A stretch of DNA of 64,000 nt, taken from positions 62,001 to 126,000 of the forward strand of contig NZ_CANMDU010000010.1 in NCBI RefSeq assembly GCF_947496775.1. The letters run 5' to 3'. Under the pieces are notes generated by a model. That model worked only from the letters and a program-made list of their open reading frames with translations, made no database searches and had not been told where the DNA came from. Position 1 is the first letter of the stretch, and every line of letters begins with the position of its first letter. The position numbers were made by a program, and so were the translations under genes. Below, piece after piece: positions 14,457 to 24,297 of this stretch. Source of the stretch: an uncultured Maribacter sp. (GTDB lineage: Bacteria > Bacteroidota > Bacteroidia > Flavobacteriales > Flavobacteriaceae).

Positions 14457-15181
14457 TATAGGCTTGTTGTAAACAGTTCTTTTGCCTTAATAATTATAGC
14501 TTTGTTTTGTTTATAGCTTGGCTTAGACATATTCTCTGATTCGGTAATTATTTCTTGTAGCACTTCTTTAGAGGCACTCAATTTATTATTTCGGATATAA
14601 AATTTTGCTAATTCTAAACGTTCTTGGTACTTGCTATACGGGGCATTATATGATTTTAATACCTCCTCTGCCTTCTCTACTTGCCCCTCTTTCTCTAGTG
14701 CCATACCATACAAAAAGAAGCTTCTATATTTTTTAAACTTTGGTGTGTCTATAATTCTTTGCGCGTATTCTAATGAAGTTGCAAAGTCCGAAGAAAAATA
14801 ATGGCATTCTTGCAGCTTAGAAATTACATAAAAATCGTTTTTAAACATATTGGTTAGCGCTGCTTGGTATTGGGTAATAGCTTGTGCATACATTTTGTTT
14901 TCTAGATAGGCATCGGCTAAAGCAACTTTATTCTCAAAGGAGTCCGAAAATTGAAGTTTTTTCTCTAAAGTCTTAATCTTTTTTGTCGGGTTTATTACTG
15001 CAGTTATGTCTTTCTGCAATTTATCCACATCATTCTTACGAATAACATTCATAAATAAATAAACGAAACAACCAATCACAGGTACAAAGAGAATTACAAA
15101 AAACCAATACGTATCATTCTTATGAGTAAAACAATGATAAACGCAATACGCCTGTAGGGCCAAAATAAAGTAATAATACAT
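14456..15181 (-). CDS. TPR-repeat membrane protein with a PLD-nuclease-type N-terminus
   Basis: A 241-residue protein. An N-terminal hydrophobic hairpin (about 4-48) carries the KNDTYWFFVILFVPVIGCFVYL pattern of the phospholipase-D-nuclease N-terminal motif. A linker and a helical TPR-like region (about 75-225) follow, with the repeats AQAITQYQAALT and AEEVLKSYNAPYSKYQERLELAKFYI. A scaffold or assembly role at the inner membrane is inferred. Its stop overlaps the UDG-like start, so it heads the unit. Confidence 0.7.
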   Translation of the reverse strand: MYYYFILALQAYCVYHCFTHKNDTYWFFVILFVPVIGCFVYLFMNVIRKNDVDKLQKDITAVINPTKKIKTLEKKLQFSDSFENKVALADAYLENKMYAQAITQYQAALTNMFKNDFYVISKLQECHYFSSDFATSLEYAQRIIDTPKFKKYRSFFLYGMALEKEGQVEKAEEVLKSYNAPYSKYQERLELAKFYIRNNKLSASKEVLQEIITESENMSKPSYKQNKAIIIKAKELFTTSL

Positions 15182-15455
15182 TCCTCTAATTTAAGAATTA
15201 TAAAATTTTAAGGGCTTTCCGCTAAAGTATATTATTACATTTTTTTACAAAACATTTAAAAGGTGCCCTTTTAGAGCAAGATTCCCCAAGGCATATAAAA
15301 CGGCTGCGTTAGCACTAAGATCGCTATAACATATATAAACTATAGGTTTTTTCCTACAATTCAACATCAAAAAAACACAATTTTACATCACGTTTAAGTT
15401 CCTATGCAACAATAAATTAGCTATAAACTACAAAAAAAATACATTTACCTACATT

Positions 15456-17192
15456 ATGCATAAGTTATTTCTTTACATTATATGGTTGTTTGTATTTTTT
15501 ATATATGCAAAAGTACAAGCACAAACTACCTGTACAATAAGCGGTGTAACTGTTACCGCCACAGGTTCCACAAGATCTGGTTACTTAAATCCTCCTACGA
15601 ACCCCGGAGGCTGTACCTCTGCTTCTTTTAGTGGCTCTGGTATATGGACAGGGTTTTCTTCTACAGGTATAATCCTTTATACTTTTAGTCAACCCATTAC
15701 CAGTATACGAATATCTTATAGTGCAGTTAATACTGCTGATATTTTAGCATTTACTACCAATACTGGCGGTACTATTAGCTTAAGTAACCCTTGTAATGTT
15801 ACCATACCCAGTTCTAACAGAATTAAAGGAGTTGCTAATTATACCGATTCTTGGATTACGGTTACCTCTACTATACCATTTACAACACTTACCAGTACTA
15901 ATGTTGGAGGAAGCTCTGGTTGGGTACAAGGAGATCTTTGCGATTTTACGATTTCTAGCTGCGATTTAAATAACCCTAATGACGATTGTGACGGTGATGG
16001 GGTAAATAATGGTATAGATTGCGACCCCCAAGACCCTAATGCGTATACCGATATAGATAATGATGGTGTTTGTGATGTAAGCGATTTAGACAATGACAAT
16101 GATGGTATTTTAGATAGCGCAGAGGGTTGCACTTCTGGCATGCAAGATATAAGCGCCCTAAGTTTTAATGGGAACACCGTGGCATCTACCACCACAAATA
16201 GTATTACTACACGTACCGATTCTAGATGGTCTACCTCTTATTCTAATGAAGATTTTGATCTTCCCTTACGATTAAAGTTTAAGGCTGGCACCTTGCATAA
16301 TATGGTAGGATTTCTTCCAAATGGAGGAACGCAAAGATTAACTACATGGAATGATGGGGCTTATAAAGTATATAGCACACCAAACCGTATGTATGGAAAA
16401 TTACTCACCACATGGAATCCTTTTAATATAACACGAGCCGCCAATGATATTTTTGTTTTAGAAATTGATGTCTCTGGAAATTTAACCTTAACGCAAAATG
16501 GTATTACGCGTTTTACAGGAACAGCGCCAGTTACTTCTTATAAACTTGCAATAACTTCTATAACCGCAACTACTATTTCTGAAATAGAATTTACCCATGG
16601 TAATTCATTTGCTTGTGCAGATACAGATAATGACGGTATTGCAAACTATTTAGACTTAGATAGTGATGGTGATGGCTGCTCAGATGCCGATGAAGCCTAT
16701 AATAATGTTAATGCCGACGGGAATGACGATGGTATTTATGGCACCGGAACTCCCAGCGTAAATGCAGATGGTACTGTTATTGGTGCTTCTTATGCAACTC
16801 CTTACGATTCGGAACCGAATGGAATACCAGACTTTTTACAATCTGGGCCCATACCAGTTATAACCACGGTACTAACAAATACTACTGCTTTTTCTGGCTC
16901 CAATGGGGTGTTTTCTATTGCCGCTACCAACGCCGATATTTTTTCTTGGGAAGTAAGTACAGATAATGGCACCACCTATAATTCTATTGTAGATGGTACA
17001 GAATACAATGGAACACAAACCGCTACTTTAACTATTATAAAAGCGGGTCTTGATAAAAATGGATACCTATATCGGGTAAAGTTATCGAACCAGGCCTATA
17101 TATGCTCCGAAGAATCTTCTTCTGCATCTTTATTTGTTCGGTTACGCACTGTTATAACCAATAGAAGAATTACCTACAGAGTAAAGAAATAA
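15456..17192 (+). CDS. secreted protein with thrombospondin type 3 calcium-binding repeats
   Basis: A 578-residue protein with a signal peptide (residues 1-22) and an N-terminal beta-rich domain with paired cysteines (about 25-170). Two DxDxDGxxD calcium-binding repeat clusters follow at about 172-225 (DDCDGDGVNNGIDCDPQDP and onwards) and 388-430. An Ig-like segment at about 465-555 is last. It ends in a basic tail VITNRRITYRVKK. I see no classical C-terminal T9SS sorting domain, so it may be secreted by the Sec route or use a sorting signal I do not recognise. A cell-surface or adhesive role is likely. It is monocistronic, with a terminator 180 bp downstream. Confidence 0.75.
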   Translation: MHKLFLYIIWLFVFFIYAKVQAQTTCTISGVTVTATGSTRSGYLNPPTNPGGCTSASFSGSGIWTGFSSTGIILYTFSQPITSIRISYSAVNTADILAFTTNTGGTISLSNPCNVTIPSSNRIKGVANYTDSWITVTSTIPFTTLTSTNVGGSSGWVQGDLCDFTISSCDLNNPNDDCDGDGVNNGIDCDPQDPNAYTDIDNDGVCDVSDLDNDNDGILDSAEGCTSGMQDISALSFNGNTVASTTTNSITTRTDSRWSTSYSNEDFDLPLRLKFKAGTLHNMVGFLPNGGTQRLTTWNDGAYKVYSTPNRMYGKLLTTWNPFNITRAANDIFVLEIDVSGNLTLTQNGITRFTGTAPVTSYKLAITSITATTISEIEFTHGNSFACADTDNDGIANYLDLDSDGDGCSDADEAYNNVNADGNDDGIYGTGTPSVNADGTVIGASYATPYDSEPNGIPDFLQSGPIPVITTVLTNTTAFSGSNGVFSIAATNADIFSWEVSTDNGTTYNSIVDGTEYNGTQTATLTIIKAGLDKNGYLYRVKLSNQAYICSEESSSASLFVRLRTVITNRRITYRVKK

Positions 17193-17370
17193 TAAACTAT
17201 TTTAATTGCGGTACCCATTATCTCTATAGTAACAATTATAAATGTAATACCTCAGCACATACAATAGATTGTACCTCTTTTATATACTCGATGTTATACC
17301 TCTTTTTGGGCTATCATTAGATTAGTTTTTGGAAAAATTAGCTAGGATAATTGACCACCATATATTTTAC

Positions 17371-17408
17371 AAAAAAACCTTACCAGAAACATCTAGTAAG
17401 GTTTTTTT
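17371..17408. terminator. bidirectional terminator between the calcium-repeat gene and ppc
   Basis: The hairpin AAAACCTTAC...GTAAGGTTTT has a 12-base loop and A- and T-runs on either side. It can terminate both the converging plus-strand gene and ppc. Confidence 0.75.
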
Positions 17409-17431
17409 ACATTTTGTACTCTACTATAATA

Positions 17432-19984
17432 CTACGCCGAATTACGACTAGCATTAATGTTACCATAAAGAGAACGCGTAACAATCTTTTCGTACAATTC
17501 TTTAAAAGAAGAATCTCCAGCAATTTTCTGAAGTGCATATTGTTGAATTACCAATAATGGCAATACAATATTTTCTCTTATTTTAATAGACTCACGAGAA
17601 ACCGCTTCTTTTTCCATAAGAATTTCGGTATCTGCTACTAACAATAACATCTCCTTAGAAAGTTGATACTCTGCATGTAATATTTTCCAGAACTCTCCAT
17701 ATTCCTTATCATCTTTCATATAACTGGTAAGCTCAAAATAACATTTAGAAAGCGACATCATACTGTTAGACATAAGCGCTTTAAAAACAGGAACTTCATT
17801 ATACAAGGCTTTTACCTCTTCTATTCTGCCTTGGTCTTTTAATGCTTTTATAGCGGTTCCTAGACCAAAGTAACCTGGTACGTTTTGCTTTAATTGACTC
17901 CACGACCCTACAAAAGAAATGGCACGTAAATCGGACAATTCTAATTTTGCTTTATTTCCTCTTTTTCCTGGACGACTACCAATATTAGCTTTGGTATAAT
18001 ATTTAAGTGTACTTCTATTTTCCAAATACGACATAAATTTATCATGATGTTTTAAGGCATCATACTTCGCAAAACTAAGCTCGGAAAGTTCTTCTATTAA
18101 ATTTCTTTGCTCTTTTAGAATTACATTTTCTTCTCCAAAGAAATTGTTAGATAAACCTGCTGTTAACAATTGCTCTGAATTATAAATAAACTGCTCTTTG
18201 GTACCATAGGTACTTGTAATGGTTTGCCCTTGAATAGTTAATTGTATTTCATTATTTGCGATATCCTTTGTTTGCGCTGCGTAGAAACGGTGCGTTTTTC
18301 CACCACCACGTGCTGGAGGTCCACCACGGCCATCAAAAAATATGGCTTTTACATCATTCTTAGCACAAACACCAGATAAACTTTCTTTTGTTTTAATTAT
18401 GGACCAATTGGCTTTTAAATACCCTCCATCTTTAGTACCGTCGGAGAAACCAAGCATCATAGTTTGCTTTTTACCTCTTTGTTCTACATGCTCAAAATAG
18501 GTTGGCATAGCAAATAGTTTTTGCATAGTGTCTTCTGCGCCGTCCATACCATTCATAGTCTCAAAAAGAGGAACTATATCAAAAGTAATTACTTTATTTT
18601 GCCATCCACTCCATCGGAACAATCCGTATACAAATAAGACCGAGAATATATCTTCCGAATTACTAATTATATATCTATTACACCCTTCTTCACCATTCTT
18701 ACTTTGAATTTTTTGTAATTGGCTTATATTTTTGATAGTATCTCTTACTATACCTTCATCAAAATCTTCTGCATTTAATTGCAAATCTTTATGCAATAAA
18801 ATATCTACCAACTCCTCTTCTTTTAGCTCGGATATGCTTTCACTAATTAAGTCGTTTTTCTTTAAAACTGCTTCTATAACTTTGGTATGTATGCTATGAT
18901 CCTGTCTAACATCTAAGGTTGCAAAATGTGTTTTAAAGATTTTTACCTTATCCATAAAGTAATCTAACTCTTCTAAATAAAGACCATGAAATTGATCTAT
19001 TAAAATAGCTCTTATTTTCTCTAATGGACCAATAATATCATTATATCCTACATGCTTCTGTGGGTTAAACATAGCAGCATATAAATTAGCACGAAGCTCA
19101 TTAAGGCTATCCTGAACCGCAGTAAAAGTTAATTTTTTCTGAAGTTTCTTTAAATCGTTGTAATAGCACTTCATTAGCGTAATACGTAATTCATCTGCCA
19201 CATCGCTAGTAATATCTGCCGTTACAAAAGGGTTACCGTCGCGGTCACCTCCAGGCCAGAATCCTAGTTTTAAAATATTGTAGTTTTCGAATTCTGTATT
19301 CTTAATATTCTTTTTTAAGTAAGCATACAACTCCCCAACGGCATCGTAATACACATTTCTAAGAATGTATATAATATTCTTTGCCTCGTCTAAAGGTGTT
19401 GGTTTTTTAGAATTTATAAGCGATGTTAATCCTAATTGCTGTAGAGTAACATCTATATCATCTATATTGTTTTCTAGAATTAAAGTTCGTAGCTCTGCAA
19501 TAATATCTAAAACTGCAGGGGTATAAAATTGTGTAGGGTGTGCTGTTAATACTAATCTAGAACTAAAATTAGACAAGTGTTCCGCTATTTTATCCCAACT
19601 TTTATTTTTGTCTACTAACTCAAAATAATCTTTAATAGTTAGGTTGCTACTGTGCTCATACAATTTAGGGAAAGCCGCATCCTCTACACTATCATATAGC
19701 ACCACTTGGCGCTCTACATACTGAATAATACGGAACATAAAATCTATTCTATCTTTCTCTGAGTTTATTGCTATATAATTCTCAAAAAAGCCATCTAGAA
19801 TCTCTTTAGGGTTTAAACCCGATTTAAGACCTTTTTGACATTGTTCCAATATTAAAGGAATTACCATTCCTACATTTTCTATGTTGCGATAAGGTAAATT
19901 TAAAAACAAGCTATTGTAGACATTGAATCTATTAGTAACCGATTTTTTAAATTCTTCTAACCTTGGTGTTTGTTTCATACTCAT
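17432..19984 (-). CDS. ppc: phosphoenolpyruvate carboxylase
   Basis: An 850-residue protein, close to the usual 860-900. It carboxylates PEP with bicarbonate to oxaloacetate. Visible signatures are RLVLTAHPTQF with catalytic His149, GFWPGGDRDGNPFV (about 241-254) and FFDGRGGPPARGGG (about 545-558), plus the C-terminal RNSA-type end (NINASRNSA; the usual terminus is RNTG). It feeds the TCA cycle. It is separated from pyc upstream by a terminator and is probably expressed on its own from a promoter at 20023-20030. Confidence 0.95.
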   Translation of the reverse strand: MSMKQTPRLEEFKKSVTNRFNVYNSLFLNLPYRNIENVGMVIPLILEQCQKGLKSGLNPKEILDGFFENYIAINSEKDRIDFMFRIIQYVERQVVLYDSVEDAAFPKLYEHSSNLTIKDYFELVDKNKSWDKIAEHLSNFSSRLVLTAHPTQFYTPAVLDIIAELRTLILENNIDDIDVTLQQLGLTSLINSKKPTPLDEAKNIIYILRNVYYDAVGELYAYLKKNIKNTEFENYNILKLGFWPGGDRDGNPFVTADITSDVADELRITLMKCYYNDLKKLQKKLTFTAVQDSLNELRANLYAAMFNPQKHVGYNDIIGPLEKIRAILIDQFHGLYLEELDYFMDKVKIFKTHFATLDVRQDHSIHTKVIEAVLKKNDLISESISELKEEELVDILLHKDLQLNAEDFDEGIVRDTIKNISQLQKIQSKNGEEGCNRYIISNSEDIFSVLFVYGLFRWSGWQNKVITFDIVPLFETMNGMDGAEDTMQKLFAMPTYFEHVEQRGKKQTMMLGFSDGTKDGGYLKANWSIIKTKESLSGVCAKNDVKAIFFDGRGGPPARGGGKTHRFYAAQTKDIANNEIQLTIQGQTITSTYGTKEQFIYNSEQLLTAGLSNNFFGEENVILKEQRNLIEELSELSFAKYDALKHHDKFMSYLENRSTLKYYTKANIGSRPGKRGNKAKLELSDLRAISFVGSWSQLKQNVPGYFGLGTAIKALKDQGRIEEVKALYNEVPVFKALMSNSMMSLSKCYFELTSYMKDDKEYGEFWKILHAEYQLSKEMLLLVADTEILMEKEAVSRESIKIRENIVLPLLVIQQYALQKIAGDSSFKELYEKIVTRSLYGNINASRNSA

Positions 19985-20022
19985 TTATTTGCTTACCAAT
20001 CGTATTATAGATTTAGAGCCTG

Positions 20023-20030
20023 CAAAAGTA
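20023..20030 (-). promoter_or_regulatory. -7 element for ppc
   Basis: The minus strand reads TACTTTTG, matching TAnnTTTG, about 39 bp upstream of the ppc start. A TTG lies 15 bp further upstream (shorter than the usual 17-20), which overlaps the pyc terminator. Confidence 0.5.
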
Positions 20031-20046
20031 CCAAAGCTTTTTGGAC

Positions 20047-20085
20047 AAAAAAAACCCTTTTGCATTAGTAACAAAAGGGGTTTAA
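20047..20085 (-). terminator. rho-independent terminator of pyc
   Basis: On the minus strand the stem AACCCCTTTTG...CAAAAGGGTTTT is followed by a T-run. It stands 21 bp downstream of the pyc stop. Confidence 0.8.
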
Positions 20086-20105
20086 ATCATTATTTTTTTT
20101 ACATT

Positions 20106-23100
20106 CTATTTAAGAACGATCACTAAATCTTCCGAATTTACTAATGAGCCACCGTTTAAAACAATTCTATCTACCACACCATCTGCTGTTGCCGTAACTG
20201 AAGTTTCCATTTTCATTGCTTCTATAATAAATAATGGTTGATTTCTTTTTACTTCTTGTCCTTTTTTAACTAACACATTAGACAGTAAACCTTGTAACGG
20301 AGCGCCAATTTCCTTAGCATTAGCAATATCTGCCTTTTTATTCTCCATTTTTTCCACTTTTACAGATGTATTTTTAACCAATACATTACGTAATTGTCCG
20401 TTAATTTTAAAGAATATGCTAACATTACCTGCCTCATCTGGCTCTCCTTTTAACATCAAGGAAATTAGAACTTTTTTTCCTTTATCTAACTCTACCATAA
20501 TCTCTTCACCTACTTCCATACCGTAGAAGAAATTTTTAGTAGGTATATTTACCACATTCCCATATTTTACATGATTGTTATATGCATCTGTAAATACCTT
20601 TGGATATAATTTATAAGACAAAAAGTCGGTCATTTCTAAGGCTCTTCCCATACCTTTTTTAAATTTCTTTTTAAAAGCAGCAAATTCTTTTTTAAAATCT
20701 ACTGGTTCTAAATGCGCATTTGGCCTTTCGGTATAAGGTTTTTCATCTTTAAGAATTATTTTTTGAAGTTTTTCTGGAAAACCACCAACTGGTTGCCCTA
20801 AATCTCCTCTAAAGAAATTCTTAACCGATTCTGGGAAAGAAATATCTTCTCCTTTTTCTAAAACGTCTTCAACTGTTAGGCTATTACTAATCATATATTG
20901 CGCCATATCCCCAACAACTTTAGAACTTGGAGTTACTTTTACAATATCGCCAAACAACGTATTTACCTCGCCATACATTTTGGTAACTTCTGGGAATTTA
21001 TCTTCTAAGCCTAAAGCAATTGCTTGGCCTTTTAAGTTAGAATACTGGCCACCAGGAATTTCATGCTTATACACTTCTCCTGTTCCTGATTTTAAGCCCG
21101 ACTCAAAGGTATAATAGTAATTCCGAACGGTTTCCCAATAATTAGAATACTCTGCTAACTTTTCTGAATTTAAAATATTCTCGCGTTCGTGGAAACGCAA
21201 CATTTCCATCACCGAATTAAAATTCGGTTGCGATGTAAGTCCGGATAGGCCACCTAAAGCAACATCTACAACATCTACTCCTGCCTCTACAGCTTTTAAA
21301 TACATTGCAGCTTGGGTAGATGAGGTATCATGTGTATGTAAGTGAATAGGAATATTTATTTCCGATTTTAAAGTTCCTATTAACTCATAAGCAGCATTTG
21401 GTTTAAGTAAACCAGCCATATCTTTTACACCTAGAATATGTGCTCCTGCATTTTCTATATCTTTTGCCAATTGCACATAATACTTTAAATTGTATTTGGT
21501 TTTGGATGGGTCTAAAATATCCCCTGTATAACAAATAGAACCTTCTGCTAAGCCACCAGTTCTTTTGCGTACATGGTCTATACATGGCGCTATTGATTTC
21601 ATCCAGTTTAGCGAATCGAATATACGGAATACATCTACTCCGGTTTCCCAAGATTTTTCTACAAACTCACCAATTAAATTATCTGGATAAGCCTTATAAC
21701 CAACTCCGTTAGAGCCTCTTATTAACATTTGCAACAAAAGATTTGGCATGGCTTTACGTAATAAAGCTAAACGTTCCCATGGGTTCTCTTGTAAAAAACG
21801 CAAACAAACATCGAAAGTGGCTCCTCCCCAAACTTCCATACTAAAAATCTCTGGATGATTTTTTGCAAAACCTTCCGCTACTTTTAGCATATCTGTGGTT
21901 CGCATTCTAGTTGCTAAAAGACTTTGGTGCGCATCTCGCATTGTAGTGTCTGTGAAATGAACTTTCTTTTCATTTTTTAACCACTGCGAAAATTTCTCTG
22001 GACCTAGTTCTGTTAACAAATCCTTAGTCCCTTTAGCATAATCCTCATTCTTCGGAAAAGCAGGAACTATAGGCTTAGAAAAAACATGGTTAGGATTATA
22101 TTTTTTAACATCTGGATTACCATTTACAATAGTATCACCCAAAAATTGTATTAATTTGTTTACACGATTTTTTGGTTCTATAAACTCAAATAACTTTGGT
22201 TCATTCTGAATGAAATTAACGGTAACATCTCCGTTTCTAAAAGTTGGATGTTGAAGAATATTATTTAAAAAAGCAATATTTGTTTTTACCCCACGAATTC
22301 TAAATTCTGCTAGAGCTCTTATCATTTTACGGCAAGAACCATCTAAGGTTCTACTCCTTGCAGATGCTTTTACCAACATGGAATCAAAGAAAGGAGAAAT
22401 AGCAACGCCTTGATAAACACTACCTGCATCTAAACGAATACCAAACCCTGAAGCACTCCGATAGGTAGTTACTACCCCATAATCTGGTTTAAAATCATTA
22501 GCCGGATCTTCTGTAGTAATTCTACACTGCAATGCATAACCAGATATATGAACTGATTCTTGGTTTTCGATTTTTATTTGTTTGTCCGATAATTTATACC
22601 CGCCAGCAACAAAAATTTGAGTTTTTATAAGGTCTATATTCGTGACCATTTCAGTTACCGTATGCTCTACCTGTACTCTTGGGTTTACTTCTATAAAATA
22701 AATACTACCATCATCATCTACCAAAAACTCAACGGTACCAATATTATTATAATCTACCGCTTTGCAAATATCCTGCGCGTAGGTATACAAACTATCTTTA
22801 GTTTCTTGAGACAACCCCACAGAAGGAGCAAATTCTATTACTTTTTGATAACGTCTTTGTACAGAACAATCTCTTTCGTACAAATGCACCATATTACCGT
22901 GTTCATCTGCTACTATTTGTATTTCTATATGTTTAGGGTTTTCTACAAATTTTTCAAGAAAAACGGTATCATCGCCAAAAGCATTTAAAGATTCTCTACG
23001 GGCCTCCGGAAAAGCTTTTCTTAAGTCTGCTTCTTTTCGAATAACTCGCATACCACGACCACCGCCACCTGAAGCAGCTTTTAGCATAATTGGGTATCCT

Positions 23101-23558
23101 ATTCTGTCTGCTTCGGAAAGGGCTATTTCTACAGAAGTTAAATCTTTATCACTGCTTTGAATAATTGGAATATTATTCTGAACTGCTACTTCTTTGGCTG
23201 TTATTTTATCCCCCAAAGCTCTTAAAACTGATACTTTAGGGCCAATGAACTTTATACCATTTTCATCACACCTCTGCGCAAATTCTGCATTTTCCGAAAG
23301 AAATCCGTACCCAGGGTGTATAGCATCTACCCCATTATCTTTCGCTATTTTAATAATAGCCTCGATATCTAAATACGGTTTAAGCGGTTCGTTATCTTCT
23401 CCTATTTGATAACACTCATCTGCCTTATACCTGTGTAACGAATAACGGTCTTCGTAGGTGTAAATCCCCACAGTTTTTATTCCTATTTCTACACAAGCCC
23501 TAAAAATACGGATGGCTATTTCCCCGCGATTTGCTACTAAAACAGTATTGATTTTCAC
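20106..23558 (-). CDS. pyc: pyruvate carboxylase (single-chain)
   Basis: A 1,150-residue protein of the alpha4 type. The N-terminal biotin carboxylase (about 1-450) has ATP-grasp GGGGRGMRVI and a RDCSVQRRYQKVIE loop. The carboxyltransferase (about 530-805) includes FTDTTMRDAHQSL and metal-binding HLHTHDTSST. The C-terminal biotinyl domain carries EAMKMET (Lys about 1116), which is modified by BirA (encoded at 36804-37535). It converts pyruvate, bicarbonate and ATP to oxaloacetate. A TTG-N20-TAATTTTG promoter precedes it. Lying beside ppc, it gives the cell two anaplerotic enzymes. Confidence 0.97.
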   Translation of the reverse strand: MKINTVLVANRGEIAIRIFRACVEIGIKTVGIYTYEDRYSLHRYKADECYQIGEDNEPLKPYLDIEAIIKIAKDNGVDAIHPGYGFLSENAEFAQRCDENGIKFIGPKVSVLRALGDKITAKEVAVQNNIPIIQSSDKDLTSVEIALSEADRIGYPIMLKAASGGGGRGMRVIRKEADLRKAFPEARRESLNAFGDDTVFLEKFVENPKHIEIQIVADEHGNMVHLYERDCSVQRRYQKVIEFAPSVGLSQETKDSLYTYAQDICKAVDYNNIGTVEFLVDDDGSIYFIEVNPRVQVEHTVTEMVTNIDLIKTQIFVAGGYKLSDKQIKIENQESVHISGYALQCRITTEDPANDFKPDYGVVTTYRSASGFGIRLDAGSVYQGVAISPFFDSMLVKASARSRTLDGSCRKMIRALAEFRIRGVKTNIAFLNNILQHPTFRNGDVTVNFIQNEPKLFEFIEPKNRVNKLIQFLGDTIVNGNPDVKKYNPNHVFSKPIVPAFPKNEDYAKGTKDLLTELGPEKFSQWLKNEKKVHFTDTTMRDAHQSLLATRMRTTDMLKVAEGFAKNHPEIFSMEVWGGATFDVCLRFLQENPWERLALLRKAMPNLLLQMLIRGSNGVGYKAYPDNLIGEFVEKSWETGVDVFRIFDSLNWMKSIAPCIDHVRKRTGGLAEGSICYTGDILDPSKTKYNLKYYVQLAKDIENAGAHILGVKDMAGLLKPNAAYELIGTLKSEINIPIHLHTHDTSSTQAAMYLKAVEAGVDVVDVALGGLSGLTSQPNFNSVMEMLRFHERENILNSEKLAEYSNYWETVRNYYYTFESGLKSGTGEVYKHEIPGGQYSNLKGQAIALGLEDKFPEVTKMYGEVNTLFGDIVKVTPSSKVVGDMAQYMISNSLTVEDVLEKGEDISFPESVKNFFRGDLGQPVGGFPEKLQKIILKDEKPYTERPNAHLEPVDFKKEFAAFKKKFKKGMGRALEMTDFLSYKLYPKVFTDAYNNHVKYGNVVNIPTKNFFYGMEVGEEIMVELDKGKKVLISLMLKGEPDEAGNVSIFFKINGQLRNVLVKNTSVKVEKMENKKADIANAKEIGAPLQGLLSNVLVKKGQEVKRNQPLFIIEAMKMETSVTATADGVVDRIVLNGGSLVNSEDLVIVLK

Positions 23559-23598
23559 GCTTATTTTGATTTAGTTAATGGTTCTTTAATACTAAAAT

Positions 23599-23629
23599 CA
23601 AAATTACGGCTTTTGCCGTCGTAACACAA
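23599..23629 (-). promoter_or_regulatory. promoter of pyc
   Basis: On the minus strand, TTG (23629-23627), 20 bp, then TAATTTTG (23606-23599), which matches the Bacteroidota -33/-7 consensus. It gives a leader of about 35 nt. Confidence 0.6.
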
Positions 23630-23732
23630 TACGATAAAAGTATAATTAATGTGTATTTTGTTATAATTTAAAATTAATACACGCCTCTATTTACGAAAAT
23701 AGAAGCAAAAGGGCTTTTTTAAAGAATTATCC

Positions 23733-24098
23733 CTAATCGACAACAAAATTTAATAATACGTTTCCGCTTTCATCCAAGCCCAATTCGTAAGTGTAAAAAC
23801 CAGGGGCTAAAAGACTTTCTCCAACAAAATCAACAGGTTGTAAAACATACGTTTCCCCATCGGAAATTATATTTATATATGCATAAGAATACAACTGATC
23901 GTACTCTAAATAATCCGAATACGAACCCGAAGAAATATTAGTATATTTAGTAGTATCTGAAACCACAATTACCTCTTGGTAAGTAACTTCGCTTGTATTT
24001 TTAATCCTAAGATTTACTTTGGTAATATTATCATCTCTATCGGTACAGCTAAAAGAAGTTATTAAAATTACCAGCAATAAAACCAAATGCTTTCTCAT
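23733..24098 (-). CDS. hypothetical lipoprotein
   Basis: A 121-residue protein with a lipoprotein signal (LVILITSFSC, lipobox cysteine at 18) and a mature beta-rich domain of about 100 residues with repeated aromatic and threonine strands. No domain recognised. Likely in the outer-membrane periplasmic leaflet or at the surface. It is isolated between pyc and the divergently oriented receptor gene. No regulation seen. Confidence 0.6.
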   Translation of the reverse strand: MRKHLVLLLVILITSFSCTDRDDNITKVNLRIKNTSEVTYQEVIVVSDTTKYTNISSGSYSDYLEYDQLYSYAYINIISDGETYVLQPVDFVGESLLAPGFYTYELGLDESGNVLLNFVVD

Positions 24099-24297
24099 AA
24101 TCGAAAAATATTTACCCTTTATTAAAGAAACGTCAATAGGAAGGATATATTTTACAAAGTAAAAACAGGCTTATTTAGCAGTAAAAGATGGAAAAACCAT
24201 CGTTCTTCAATTACAGTAAGAAAAAACCCTAATTACTTTAAGAAATAAGCAAAATAAGGTTAAATTTATCTTCTCTTAAAACCAAATTTTACTTTAA

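Noticed and set aside
21403-21651. Alternative-frame open frame inside pyc
   Set aside because: It is a shadow of the pyruvate carboxylase coding sequence, with no independent support.
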